From: Geomonas limicola
Lineage (GTDB): Bacteria > Desulfobacterota > Desulfuromonadia > Geobacterales > Geobacteraceae
Length of the DNA stretch: 64,000 nt
Reading direction: 5' to 3'
Assembly: GCF_014193675.1 (NCBI RefSeq)
Contig: NZ_BLXZ01000008.1
Span: 124,001-188,000, forward strand
In this document: positions 50,685 to 59,582 of the stretch, in pieces
Layout: each line of letters begins with the position of its first letter
How positions within the stretch are numbered: the first letter of the stretch is position 1
Notes under the pieces: generated by a model
The model's input: only the letters and a program-made list of their open reading frames with translations
What the model was told of the DNA's origin: nothing
The model's database searches: none
Program-made: the position numbers and the translations under genes

Positions 50685-51522
50685 CCATCACCATGGCGTC
50701 TTCGATCATGATTTCCAGCTCGGCCAAGGTGATCTCCTTGATACCCAGCCCCTGGGCCTCGAAGCTCGCCGCCAGCATCAGGTTCGGTTCGGCCGGGGCC
50801 CCGGCGAGCCCGAGTTTCCGGCAGGTGTCGTCCACCAGGCGCACGATGCTCAACAGCACGTTGGAGGTGTCGCGCTGCTCCTGGTGGTGATCGCGCACGA
50901 TCACGCAGTAAAGCTCCGGCAGGTTCCACTTCAAGAGCATTTCATGCCCGGTCTGGGTATGCATCGCCACCATGATCTCGTTGATCAGGTCCCGGGACAG
51001 GGACTTGGTGCCGTGATCCCCCAAGAGTATCCCCTCCAGCACTTTCAGGATCAAAAGACTCCCGATGTCGTGCAACAGTCCGGCAATGAAGGCCTCCTGG
51101 GCTATCTGCTTGTAGCCGGTCCGCTCGCAGAGCCACCTGCTGCCGATGGCGCTCCCGATGGCGTGCTTCCAGAGTGTGAGCGCGTGTACCTTCAATTCCG
51201 GGATACTGAAGCTGTTGTAGCTGTTTTGCTGGCTGGCCAGCATGGCGACGTTGGCGATCTCCTTGGCCCCCAGCCGTACCACCGCCTCGGTGATGGTGGT
51301 CACCTTGGAGAGGCCGCTGAAAAAGGCCGAGTTGGCGAGCCTTAAGATCTGGCTGGTGAGCGCCTGGTCCTTGATGATGAGCGCCACCACCTGCTCGATG
51401 GTGAAGTCCTTGCCGGCCAAAAGGGCCTGCAGCTTGAGTGCGATGGGGTGGAACATGGGGAGGTTCAGGGTCTCGGAGGCGAGCTGCTCCTTGATGATCT
51501 CGACGAAGGGCCTGGTTGGCAT
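50668..51522 (-). CDS. HDOD domain protein
   Basis: 284 residues. The HDOD domain (about 20-215) has FHPIALKLQALLAG, QILRLANSAFFSGL, AVVRLGAKEIANVAM and LLHDIGSLLIL. HDOD proteins are inactive relatives of HD phosphodiesterases that work in signalling and in polar motility and secretion. It follows the PilB/GspE-like ATPase by three bases on the same strand, so they form an operon, and a regulatory or scaffolding role for that ATPase is likely. Confidence 0.9.
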   Translation of the reverse strand: MPTRPFVEIIKEQLASETLNLPMFHPIALKLQALLAGKDFTIEQVVALIIKDQALTSQILRLANSAFFSGLSKVTTITEAVVRLGAKEIANVAMLASQQNSYNSFSIPELKVHALTLWKHAIGSAIGSRWLCERTGYKQIAQEAFIAGLLHDIGSLLILKVLEGILLGDHGTKSLSRDLINEIMVAMHTQTGHEMLLKWNLPELYCVIVRDHHQEQRDTSNVLLSIVRLVDDTCRKLGLAGAPAEPNLMLAASFEAQGLGIKEITLAELEIMIEDAMVMVSAAA

Positions 51523-51525
51523 GGC

Positions 51526-53436
51526 TTATTCCCCCAGTAGGTGCCGGATCTCCTGGATCGGGCGTGGTTTGCCGATGCGCGGCAACAGGCGCACGGTGTC
51601 CTGCAGCGAAACGAGCCCCTGGGCCGCTTTGCACAGGCCGGACTCCAAAAGGGTGACCATCCCGGTGGTCTCGGTGGAGATCTTCCTGATCTCGTAGGAG
51701 GTCTTCTTGCTCAGGATGGCGTCCTTCACCAGTTCGTTCAGGAGGAGCATCTCGAAGACCCCGATGCGCCCGCGGTACCCGGAGTAGCGGCACTTGGGGC
51801 AGCCGCGCCCCACCGAGAACTCCGCCCCCCGCAACTCGTGGTTCGAGTACCCGATGCGCCTGAGCTCAGTGGGGGTGGGGAGGTAGGGCTCCCGGCAGTC
51901 CGGGCAGATGCGGCGCAACAGGCGCTGGGCCACCACGCAGACCACGGTGGAGGCGATCAGAAAGGCCTCGATGTTCATGTTCATCAGGCGCAAGAGCCCC
52001 CCCACGCTGTCCTCGGTGTGGAAGGTGGTGAGCACCTTGTGGCCGGTGAGGGCGGCCTGGATGGCGGTTTCGGCCGAGAAGGAATCGCGGATCTCCCCAA
52101 GGACGATGATGTCCGGGTCCTGGCGCACGATGTGGCGCAGGGTCTCGTCGAAGGTGACCCCGATCTTCTGGTTGATGGAGCACTGGGCCACCCCCTCGAT
52201 CACGTACTCCACCGGTTCCTCGACGGTGACGATGCAGCTCGAGGGGTCGTTGAGGTACCTGACGCAGCTGTACAGGGTGCTGGTCTTGCCGCTGCCGGTG
52301 GGGCCGGTGACGATGAGGACGCCGCTTGGGGTGTCCAGCGCGTCGTCGGTGAAGCGCTCCAGCATGCGCGCGGGCATCCCGATGTCCTTGAGGTCGAGGA
52401 GATCCCCCTTCTTGCTCAAGAGCCTCAGGACCGTCTTCTCGCCATAGATGGTCACGTAGAAGGAGACCCTCAGGTCGAGCACCTGGCCGCTTTTGGCGCT
52501 CTCGTAGCAGATCCTGCCGTCCTGGTGGCGCCGTCTCTCGGCGATGTCGGCCTCGGCCATGATCTTGATGCGGCTCGACACCGGCATGGCGAGTTCCTTG
52601 GGGAAGTCCTTGTAGAGGGTGAGCATGCCGTCGCGCCTGAAGCGGACCCGCAAGGCCGCGCGCATCGGCTCGATGTGGATGTCGCTCACCCCCTCCTTCA
52701 GGGCCTCCTCGAAGATCGAGTTGACGATGCCGGTCACGGTGTGCTCGTCGGTGGCGGTACCGTCCCCCTGCAGGACGCCGCGCTTTAAGGTGCTCACCGT
52801 CTCCCGGATCCCCTTCAAGGTGGTGATGGCGAAGGTCGTGGTGGCTCCGAAGAGCTTCTCGGCGGTGCGGCGTGCCTCGGCGTTGAGCGGGTCGGCGATC
52901 GCCACCAGAATCCGCCCCTTCTCCTCCCGGACCGGGATGAAGCTGTGCTGGGCGATCCAGTGCTGGGGCATCCGGGACAAGAGGGTGCGGTCCACCTGGT
53001 CCGGCTCGAGTTCCAGGTAGGGGTAGCCGAGCTGGAAGGCGATCACCTCGGCCAGGGTGTACTCCTCGATGAAACGCTGCTCCACCAACACCTCACCGAG
53101 CATCTTGGTGTGGCCGCCGTCGCGCTGGATCCCCAGTGCGGCCTGGAGTTCGGCGGGCTTTAAGTAGCCAAGCTCCACCAAGAGCGCCCCGAGCTTCACC
53201 GAGACGATGTTGTGGCGCAGGGTCTCGCGCAACTGGTCCCGGGTAAAGAAGTTGAGCTCCAGCATGACCGCGATCAGGGTGCGCGGGGTGAGTAGCTTGT
53301 CCTTGACGCGCTGGGCATAGCTCAACTGCTCCGGGGCGAGGTGGCCCGACTTGATGAGCATCGAGGCGATCTCGAGCCCGGAATCGATCGCCCCGTCCTT
53401 GCGCCCGGTGTCCGACGGGTTCCCTGCAGTTCCCAT
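51526..53436 (-). CDS. GspE/PilB-type secretion or pilus ATPase with N-terminal MshEN-like repeats
   Basis: 636 residues. The N-terminal 140 residues hold repeated MshEN-like units, KLGALLVELGYLKPAELQAA and MLGEVLVEQRFIEEYTLAEV, which resemble the c-di-GMP-binding motifs of MshE-type ATPases, though the lead Arg is Lys or Met here. The ATPase has Walker A GPTGSGKTSTLYS near residue 377, the Asp box ITVEEPVEY-like VTVEEPVEYVIEG, Walker B IVLGEIRDSFSAETAIQAAL, and a His box. A zinc module follows: CPDCREPY and CPKC. It drives assembly of type IV pili or a type II secretion pseudopilus. No other such genes are near. The start is the ATG with AGGGAG. Confidence 0.92.
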   Translation of the reverse strand: MGTAGNPSDTGRKDGAIDSGLEIASMLIKSGHLAPEQLSYAQRVKDKLLTPRTLIAVMLELNFFTRDQLRETLRHNIVSVKLGALLVELGYLKPAELQAALGIQRDGGHTKMLGEVLVEQRFIEEYTLAEVIAFQLGYPYLELEPDQVDRTLLSRMPQHWIAQHSFIPVREEKGRILVAIADPLNAEARRTAEKLFGATTTFAITTLKGIRETVSTLKRGVLQGDGTATDEHTVTGIVNSIFEEALKEGVSDIHIEPMRAALRVRFRRDGMLTLYKDFPKELAMPVSSRIKIMAEADIAERRRHQDGRICYESAKSGQVLDLRVSFYVTIYGEKTVLRLLSKKGDLLDLKDIGMPARMLERFTDDALDTPSGVLIVTGPTGSGKTSTLYSCVRYLNDPSSCIVTVEEPVEYVIEGVAQCSINQKIGVTFDETLRHIVRQDPDIIVLGEIRDSFSAETAIQAALTGHKVLTTFHTEDSVGGLLRLMNMNIEAFLIASTVVCVVAQRLLRRICPDCREPYLPTPTELRRIGYSNHELRGAEFSVGRGCPKCRYSGYRGRIGVFEMLLLNELVKDAILSKKTSYEIRKISTETTGMVTLLESGLCKAAQGLVSLQDTVRLLPRIGKPRPIQEIRHLLGE

Positions 53437-53714
53437 GACGACTCCCTTCACCGCTGGTGGGCTCTCCGGGTACCCTTGTTGGGCATCCGGAGCGGGGAGC
53501 TTCGTTGACAGCCCCCCTGAAACACTGGTAGTATACCATGCCCAATTGGAGCGCATTAATGCAATGCCGCGTAGCGGGTTCAGGCAACCAGGCATTGACA
53601 GCCGGCGCAAAGCGGGCATTATTGGAGCGCTCGGTGTTAATGTGAACCATTCGCCCCGCTCTCTTAACAAACAGCCGGGCTGGGGATCTGCGAGAAAAAC
53701 CGAAGGAGGATGAC
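53437..53714. other. Divergent intergenic region (ATPase and OmpA genes)
   Basis: About 280 bases with two plus-strand promoter-like pairs: TTGACA-N18-TAGTAT (53505-53534) and TTGACA-N16-CATTAT (53595-53622). I searched it for a c-di-GMP riboswitch and found none. Confidence 0.5.
53595..53622 (+). promoter_or_regulatory. Candidate promoter of the OmpA-family gene
   Basis: TTGACA (53595-53600), 16-bp spacer and CATTAT (53617-53622), about 90 bases before the ATG at 53715. Confidence 0.45.
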
Positions 53715-54569
53715 ATGCCGAAAACAGTGATGATTGCCCTTTTTATCGCCTGCGCGCTGGTGACCGGGTGCGTTTCCAGCGGCACCTACGAAGCGAAGAA
53801 ACTCCAGGCCGAGGGACTCGAGAAGAGCCTGAGCGAGCAGCAGAACGCCTACCAGAAGCTCTCGGCGGAAAACGCCTCGTTGCAGGACCAGCTCAAAAAG
53901 TTGAAGGCCGACCTGGGAAGCACGGTGCAGGAGCGCGACCTGCTGGTGAAGGACAAGCAGGGGCTCGAGGAGAGCCTCAAGTCGACCGCGGACGCGAAGA
54001 ACAAGAAGATCGGGGAGCTGAGCCAGCGCATGGGACAGCTTGAGGCCGAGAACGCCCGGCTCAAGGACGAGATCGCCCAGGTCCAGAAACAGAAGGAACT
54101 CGAGGTGCAGAAGACCTCGAAGACCTACGAGAGCCTGTTGGACACCATGAAGAGCGAGATCTCCAAGGGAGAGGTGACCATCTCCGAGCTCAAGGGGAAG
54201 CTCACCGTGAACCTCATTGACGCGGTGCTCTTCGACTCCGGCAAGGCCGAGGTGAAGCCCGAGGGGCTCGTGGTGTTGCAGAAGGTGATCGACATCCTGA
54301 AGAACGTGAAGGACAAGGCGATCCGTATTGAGGGGCACACCGACAACGTGCCGATCGTGGGGGCGCTCACCCGCCGCTACCCGACCAACTGGGAGCTCTC
54401 CTCGGCGCGCGCCTTGAACGTTGCCCGCTACCTGCAGCAGCAGGGGATCGACCCGACGCTCTTGGCCGCGGTGGCCTACGGCGAGTACAAGCCGGTGGCG
54501 CCCAATGACAGCGACGAGGGACGGGCCAAGAACCGCAGGATCGAGATCGTACTGGTGGCGAAGGACTAG
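53715..54569 (+). CDS. OmpA-family lipoprotein with long coiled coil
   Basis: 284 residues. A lipoprotein signal ends at the lipobox LVTGC (Cys19). Residues about 30-155 form a long alpha-helical coiled coil (LSAENASLQDQLKKLKADLG, GLEESLKSTADAKNKK). An OmpA/MotB-type C-terminal domain (160-284) follows with SGKAEVKPEGL, IEGHTDNVPI, LSSARALNVARYL and NRRIEIVL. It ties the outer membrane to peptidoglycan. AAGGAGG precedes the ATG. It is followed by the Smr gene after 11 bases. Confidence 0.92.
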   Translation: MPKTVMIALFIACALVTGCVSSGTYEAKKLQAEGLEKSLSEQQNAYQKLSAENASLQDQLKKLKADLGSTVQERDLLVKDKQGLEESLKSTADAKNKKIGELSQRMGQLEAENARLKDEIAQVQKQKELEVQKTSKTYESLLDTMKSEISKGEVTISELKGKLTVNLIDAVLFDSGKAEVKPEGLVVLQKVIDILKNVKDKAIRIEGHTDNVPIVGALTRRYPTNWELSSARALNVARYLQQQGIDPTLLAAVAYGEYKPVAPNDSDEGRAKNRRIEIVLVAKD

Positions 54570-54580
54570 GCACGGGGACC

Positions 54581-55315
54581 ATGAAAAAAAAGGACAAACC
54601 GACACCCAAACCAAAGGAGTTCTCCGCCTCCCCCTTCAAGGCTCTCAAGGGGGTGACTCTGGAGACGCGCGAGCAGCCGCCCGCAGCGGCCTCCCATCAG
54701 AAGCCGACCCCGCCGAAGCCGCCTAAGCAGACGCTAGAGCAGCAGAAGCAGAAGAGCCGGGAGGAGCTCGAGGACGCGCTCCTCTTCCTGGACGCCTTCG
54801 CCGACATCCGGCCGATGAACCCGGTGAAGAGCCAGCCGCACCGCGAGAAGGCCAAGGCGGTCAAGGAGCAGAAAGACGACGAGGAGATGCGGGTCTTTTT
54901 GAAGGCGGTCGAGTCGCTCAAGCTGGACGTGCGCTTTTCGGACGAGAACCTGGAACCGCCTCCCCAGCAGCCGGTGGCGGTGAACCGGTTGAGGCAGGTG
55001 CGCCGCGGCGGGATCCGCATCGACTTCCAGCTCGACCTGCACGGGCTGACCCGCGACGAGGCGATCGAGAACCTGGAGCGTTTCGTGCGCGGTGCCTACA
55101 ACCGCGGCCAGAAAGGGGTGTTGGTGATCACCGGCAAGGGGAACAACTCCCCGGGGGAGCCGGTGCTCAAGATTGCCGTGGGGAACTGGCTGCGCGAGGC
55201 GGGGAAGGCCATGGTCTCGGAGTTCGTCGCCGCACCCAGCGACCTGGGGGGCGCCGGCGCGTTCGTGGTATTTCTGAAGGAGAAGAAACCGGAAGAGCCC
55301 GCCTCGAAGGAGTAG
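54581..55315 (+). CDS. Smr/MutS2-C-terminal-domain protein
   Basis: 244 residues. A basic, proline-rich, disordered N-terminal part (1-60) leads to a Smr domain (about 150-240) with the DLHGLTRDEA motif, a central NRGQKGVLVITGKGNNSPGE and the closing helices. The free-standing Smr domain is a nicking or RNA-cleaving endonuclease of the MutS2/SmrA/SmrB kind; the conserved DLHG and GKG motifs are complete. SmrB-type proteins cut mRNA at collided ribosomes in E. coli. It follows the OmpA-type gene closely; no functional link is obvious. Confidence 0.9.
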   Translation: MKKKDKPTPKPKEFSASPFKALKGVTLETREQPPAAASHQKPTPPKPPKQTLEQQKQKSREELEDALLFLDAFADIRPMNPVKSQPHREKAKAVKEQKDDEEMRVFLKAVESLKLDVRFSDENLEPPPQQPVAVNRLRQVRRGGIRIDFQLDLHGLTRDEAIENLERFVRGAYNRGQKGVLVITGKGNNSPGEPVLKIAVGNWLREAGKAMVSEFVAAPSDLGGAGAFVVFLKEKKPEEPASKE

Positions 55316-55370
55316 CGGGTCCGTCCGCGGCCGCCGCGCCGGGCATACCTGGAGCCTCACCGGAGTAGCG

Positions 55371-56273
55371 ATGGATACCTCGACACCGTTTCGCATCGGC
55401 ATCGACTTGGGCGGCACCAAGACCGAGGCGGTGCTGTTAAGCCCGACCGGGAGCCCTCTCTGGCGTGAGCGCCGGGACACCCCGCTCACCGGCGGGTACC
55501 CGGCGGTTTTGGAGTCGCTTGTCGGTTTGGTCGCCGGGACCGCTGCCCGGGTGCCTGAGGGTGCCCCCTGGACGCTCGGCATCGGGATACCGGGATCGGT
55601 GGATGAGTCGACCGGCCTGGTCCGCAACGCGAACTCCACCTGCCTGATCGGCGAGCCCCTGCCGGCGGACCTGGAACGGCTGTTAGGGGGTCCGGTTGGG
55701 GTGCGCAACGATGCCGACTGCTTCACCCTCGCCGAGTGCCGGATGGGTGCGGGGGCCGGTTACCCGATGGTCTTCGGTGTCATCATGGGGACCGGCTGCG
55801 GCGGCGGGCTTGCCATCGACGGCGTAGTGGGTGAGGGGCCGCATAAGATCCGCGGCGAGTGGGGGCACTTTTCGGTGGACCCGCAGGGGGCTCCCTGTTA
55901 CTGCGGCAACCGTGGCTGCGTCGAGACCAAGATCAGCGGCTCCGGTGTGGAGGCCGCCTTCCGCACCCGCTACGGCGAAAGTCTCACCATGGCCGAGATC
56001 GTGGCCGGCGCCCGCGCGGGCGAGGCGCGCTGCCAAAGGTGCTTCGATATCTTCCTGGACGACTTCGGGCGCTGCCTGGGTGGCCTCATCTCCATCCTCG
56101 ACCCAGACGCCGTGGTCCTGGGGGGCGGCCTCTCCAACATCGCAGAACTCTACACCGAGGGGGTCGAGCGGGTGCGGCACTACGCCTTCCACAACGACCT
56201 TACCACCCCCATCCTCAAGAACCATCTGGGCGATTCCGCCGGCGTCTTTGGTGCCGCCTGGATCGGTAGGTAG
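55371..56273 (+). CDS. ROK-family sugar kinase
   Basis: 300 residues. The ROK fold has the N-terminal phosphate loop RIGIDLGGTKTEAVLL, LGIGIPGSVDESTG, the NDADCFTLAEC motif with the catalytic Asp, GTGCGGGLAIDG, the sugar motif GEWGHFSVDP, and the zinc motif CYCGNRGCVE. It phosphorylates a hexose, probably fructose, glucose, mannose or N-acetylglucosamine; the Mak/NagK pattern fits, but exact sugar choice is not visible. AGTAGCG precedes the ATG, a weak ribosome binding site. A terminator follows at 56396-56431. Confidence 0.9.
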   Translation: MDTSTPFRIGIDLGGTKTEAVLLSPTGSPLWRERRDTPLTGGYPAVLESLVGLVAGTAARVPEGAPWTLGIGIPGSVDESTGLVRNANSTCLIGEPLPADLERLLGGPVGVRNDADCFTLAECRMGAGAGYPMVFGVIMGTGCGGGLAIDGVVGEGPHKIRGEWGHFSVDPQGAPCYCGNRGCVETKISGSGVEAAFRTRYGESLTMAEIVAGARAGEARCQRCFDIFLDDFGRCLGGLISILDPDAVVLGGGLSNIAELYTEGVERVRHYAFHNDLTTPILKNHLGDSAGVFGAAWIGR

Positions 56274-56395
56274 CCGCTTCCTAAGTACCCCCCCGGGCGC
56301 AGCGGCTTTTCGGCAGGTCGTGTGGAGGGGGATGCCGGTGCACCGCGCGACCGCCTGCCAGCCATGTGCTACCTAAGACAGCGCGTCAAACAACA

Positions 56396-56431
56396 AAGGG
56401 GTTACAGCATAAGCTGTAACCCCTTGTTTTT
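56396..56431. terminator. Bidirectional terminator between the ROK gene and tRNA-Thr
   Basis: A perfect 13-bp stem, AAGGGGTTACAGC with its complement, around an ATAA loop, followed by GTTTTT on the plus strand and TTTGTTG on the minus strand. Confidence 0.9.
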
Positions 56432-56432
56432 C

Positions 56433-56508
56433 TGGAGCCGAAGAGCGGACTCGAACCGCCGACTTGCTGATTACGAATCAGCTACTCTACCAACTGAGTT
56501 ACTCCGGC
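56433..56508 (-). tRNA. tRNA-Thr (anticodon CGU)
   Basis: The minus strand from 56508 gives a 76-nt cloverleaf with the acceptor stem GCCGGAG/CUUCGGC, a D arm with GGUAGAGUAGC, anticodon stem-loop CTGATTCGTAATCAG with anticodon CGU, variable loop, TTCGAGTCC in the T arm and an encoded CCA end. All arms pair. Confidence 0.95.
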
Positions 56509-56540
56509 CTTTAAAAAACGCTTTCCAACGGTAGTCACTC

Positions 56541-56569
56541 TTTCTATCGTAAAAAATCTGATACGTCAA
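56541..56569 (-). promoter_or_regulatory. Promoter of tRNA-Thr
   Basis: On the minus strand TTGACG (56564-56569), a 17-bp spacer and TAGAAA (56541-56546), about 30 bases before the tRNA start. Confidence 0.6.
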
Positions 56570-56775
56570 TGCCATTTCTCGGCCGAAACCGCTTCAGCAC
56601 AGACATCTCCTGGGCCTGTCACCGTGGCCTTGCCACCTCACTGAGTGGTCTCAGGTGCCCAGAGCTTTTCGGCAGCTGCCTTGGCAGAACATTCTCTTGA
56701 CTTCGCTGCCCTGCTCTGGCTCGAGCGAAACGATTGCTGGTGCAGAATCATCGATTTATGTTAAAAGGTAGATCT

Positions 56776-57354
56776 ATGGGAAAATTAACTATTGCCAGAG
56801 AGATACTCTTCGCGCTGCTTCTGACTGTGGCGCTGGTCGGCTGCCAGAAACAGGAGGCCGCAAAGCCAGCGGCGCCAGCCGGCACTGCCAGTCCGGGGGC
56901 CGGTCCTGTGCAAAGTGGCCCAGCGCTTGCCAAAACCGTCCAGGAGCGGATCCTCACCTACAACCGGCTCCTGATCGAGGGGTACCAGGCCGGCAACATG
57001 ACTGCGCTGCAACAGGTGACCACCACCGCGCTCGCCGAGAAGGCCTACTACCACATGGCCGCCATCGCCGAGGGAAAAAAACGGATGGTGTCCCAGTTGA
57101 AAAAGATCGACTTCCGGGAGACCGACTGCGGCCAGCAGAACAAGTGCCGCGTGGTGACCCGCGAGGTCTGGGACTTCGGTTACGCCGACCTGAAGACCAA
57201 CGAGGTCTCCAACCAGGTCAAGGACTACAGCTACGATGTCCAGTACCTGCTGGAGAACCGCCAGGGACAGTGGCTCATCACGGAAATCACCGCTTCGGGA
57301 GAGGAGCGCAAGGAGCTCCCCTCCTGGGACAAGATGTTCCACAAGGAAAAGTAG
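56776..57354 (+). CDS. Lipoprotein of unknown function
   Basis: 192 residues. A lipoprotein signal ends in LVGC (Cys about 22), followed by a short Ala/Pro/Gly-rich linker, and then a domain (about 50-190) with TVQERILTYNRLLIEGYQAGN, KIDFRETDCGQQNKCRVVTR (a Cys pair) and YSYDVQYLLENRQGQWLI. The alternating hydrophobic pattern in the end recalls SnoaL/NTF2-like or IMS-import-like alpha+beta folds that bind small ligands. I do not assign a function. The start MGKLTIAR is chosen as AAAAGGT lies in front; ATG at 56758 is an alternative. It is the first of a plus-strand series of genes. Confidence 0.75.
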   Translation: MGKLTIAREILFALLLTVALVGCQKQEAAKPAAPAGTASPGAGPVQSGPALAKTVQERILTYNRLLIEGYQAGNMTALQQVTTTALAEKAYYHMAAIAEGKKRMVSQLKKIDFRETDCGQQNKCRVVTREVWDFGYADLKTNEVSNQVKDYSYDVQYLLENRQGQWLITEITASGEERKELPSWDKMFHKEK

Positions 57355-57417
57355 CGGCGGTCGAGCCCCGCTCCCGTCCCTGCTCCCCTTGAGGAACCGC
57401 CTTACCACAGGGTGCCG

Positions 57418-58200
57418 ATGCCGCAACCAACCAAACTCAGCCTGACGGCTTGCCTGTCGCTGGTCGTCCTCTTCGTGCTTGCGCTGTACGGGCTCAACGC
57501 CTACGGGGTGTCCACGCGCCACGCCGGCCCGGCGGGGAGCATCGGCCGGGCGCGCGCGGTCACGCACCTGTTACAAAACCCCACCGACGCCTATGCGCTC
57601 TGGAAAGAGGCCGGCTACCGCGGCCGCACCGTGGTCTTCGTCTCGGGGAACTGGCCCTCCTTCGTCCCCGGCGAGCGGCTCCCCGAACAGATGTACCGCG
57701 CCTACCCCCTTGAACTTTTCAACACCGCCCAGGTCTTCGAGAAGGACAGCCTGGACCGGCTCAGCTTTCTCTACGTCGCCGCCCTAAACGGCATTGCCCG
57801 CAGCATCGTGGCCGTGCTCCCCGAGGAGGAATTCGCCCGCCAGCGCCAGGCCGCACTGAAGGCGAAGGACCACCGCATCCTCGACGGCGAGGTCTACTTC
57901 CCCCGCGAGGGATACCCCCGACGCTTCAGCACCGCCGCCAGATTGCGTGCCCCCGGTGAGCCGGTGCTCCTCTACGTGGGGGCGTCCTACTTTTCCGCCG
58001 CCACGGCGGATGAGCTTTACCGGCAGCTGAGCACGGCCGGCCTGCGCTCCGACTGCGTGGTTCTCTGTGCCGAGACCGAGAGCCAGGGCCTCGGGCCCCG
58101 CGCGGCCGCCGAGCTGAACCGCTTCGCCCGGCTGATCGGCGCCACACCCGGAGGGGGAGCCCCGGCAGTTGCCGGCACGGGCTCCCGGTCCACGCCATGA
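57418..58200 (+). CDS. Membrane-anchored protein of unknown function
   Basis: 260 residues (GTG at 57412 would give two more). A single N-terminal membrane helix (LTACLSLVVLFVLALYGLNAYG) is followed by a periplasmic alpha/beta domain with TVVFVSGNWPSFVPGERL, LSFLYVAALNGIARSIVAVL, GEPVLLYVGASYFSAATADE and SDCVVLCAE. No family is recognised. The stop overlaps the start of the GT39-like gene (ATGA), so the two proteins are made together, and this one may be its partner or target. Confidence 0.6.
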   Translation: MPQPTKLSLTACLSLVVLFVLALYGLNAYGVSTRHAGPAGSIGRARAVTHLLQNPTDAYALWKEAGYRGRTVVFVSGNWPSFVPGERLPEQMYRAYPLELFNTAQVFEKDSLDRLSFLYVAALNGIARSIVAVLPEEEFARQRQAALKAKDHRILDGEVYFPREGYPRRFSTAARLRAPGEPVLLYVGASYFSAATADELYRQLSTAGLRSDCVVLCAETESQGLGPRAAAELNRFARLIGATPGGGAPAVAGTGSRSTP

Positions 58201-59582
58201 CGAACCCGCTCGCCACCCGCCGCTTTGCACTCGGGCTCATCCTGATCACCGGACTCTCCGTCGTGCTCAACCTGGCGCTGATCGGCAGCCAGCCGGTCTC
58301 CGTCGACGACATGTCGGTGGCCCTGAGCGCCATCAATTACCTGGAGAACGGTCAGCTGGGCCCCACCATGTGGAACCACCCCTGCCTGCGCAACATCCTG
58401 GTCTACGGGACGCTCAGGCTCTTCGGCTCCGGCGTTGCGGGGGTCAAGGGGGTAAGCCTCGTCCTGGGGATCCTGTGCACCCCGCTGGTCGGCCTGGTGG
58501 CCCGGCGCATCTTCGGTAACGGCCGCATCGCCCTCCTCGCCGCCTTCCTCTGGACCCTTGACGCCCTGGTCATCGAGTTCACCCGCCAGGGGATCAACGA
58601 CATCTACCTCGCCTTTTTCCCGCTGGCGGCGATCCTGCTGTGCTACCGTTTCCGGGATTCCGGCAACCACCTCTGGCTCCTGGGGAGCGGCGTCCTGTTC
58701 GGCCTGGGGCTTGCCTCCAAACTCAGTTCGCTGCTGCCCCTGGCGGCGACCCTGGCACTATTGGCCTGGCTGCAGGCGAGGGAGAGCCGGGGAGACCTGA
58801 GGCGCCTGCTGGCCGGTTGGTTCCAGCTTGCCGTCCTCCTGTTGCTCGTGCCGGTGCTGGTTTACCTGCTGACCTTCCTCCCCTGGTTTAGCCGCGGCTA
58901 CTCGCTTGCCGAGTGGGGCGACCTGCAGCGCAGCATGCTCCTGGAAACCTCGCAGCACGTGGGCTACCGGCCCAAGCCCTGGCACGACACGGACAACCGG
59001 GCCTGGAAGTGGTTCGTCACCCCCTCGGTGTTCGTCGACCCCTTCGTAAACATCGACATCCTGGACCCGGCGGTCGAGCATCCAAGCATCGAGGAGGGGA
59101 CCACGGTGGTCCTCGGTTACGCGAACCCGCTGGTCTGGCTCCTGGTACTGCCGGCGCTGTTCATCACGCTAAGGCGCGGGGTCCGGGAGCGCGACGAGGG
59201 GCGCCTGTACCTGGCCGGGCTGTTCCTGGTAGCCTACCTGCCGCTGGCTGCCACCTGGCGCCCCATCTGGATGAACACGGCACTTTCGGTACTCCCCTAT
59301 GCGGTAATGCTGGTGGCCGGGCTCGTTTGGAGCGTCACGGAACGCCTCCCCCGCCCCAGACTCGCGCTGGGGGCCTACCTTGCCGCGGTCGCCCTGGTGG
59401 CGGCCCCGCTCTACCTGCTCGCCATCGGCAAGGGGATGCGCATCCCGGTCCTGAAAGAGCACTTCGTCGACAAGTACCTGGTGGAGATGAAAGAACGGGA
59501 AGCCGATGCGGCCGGTAAGGGGCTCTCGCCCGGCGCCGCCATGGGGTTGCCGCCCCGGCACTTCGGGAACTCGAAGCCATGA
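58197..59582 (+). CDS. GT39/PMT-like integral membrane glycosyltransferase
   Basis: 461 residues with about 11 membrane helices. The first loop has the acidic pair VDDMSVALSAINYLENGQ, the place of the catalytic Asp of the GT-C fold (ArnT/PMT group), followed by WNHPCLRNILVYG and RQGINDIYLAFFPL. The large late loop has WHDTDNRAWKWFVTPS. GT-C enzymes of this type move a sugar from a polyprenyl-phosphate donor to a protein or lipid A outside the membrane. The ATG overlaps the previous stop and the stop overlaps the resB start (both 4 bases), so it is embedded in a tight operon with cytochrome c maturation genes. Confidence 0.82.
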   Translation: MTNPLATRRFALGLILITGLSVVLNLALIGSQPVSVDDMSVALSAINYLENGQLGPTMWNHPCLRNILVYGTLRLFGSGVAGVKGVSLVLGILCTPLVGLVARRIFGNGRIALLAAFLWTLDALVIEFTRQGINDIYLAFFPLAAILLCYRFRDSGNHLWLLGSGVLFGLGLASKLSSLLPLAATLALLAWLQARESRGDLRRLLAGWFQLAVLLLLVPVLVYLLTFLPWFSRGYSLAEWGDLQRSMLLETSQHVGYRPKPWHDTDNRAWKWFVTPSVFVDPFVNIDILDPAVEHPSIEEGTTVVLGYANPLVWLLVLPALFITLRRGVRERDEGRLYLAGLFLVAYLPLAATWRPIWMNTALSVLPYAVMLVAGLVWSVTERLPRPRLALGAYLAAVALVAAPLYLLAIGKGMRIPVLKEHFVDKYLVEMKEREADAAGKGLSPGAAMGLPPRHFGNSKP

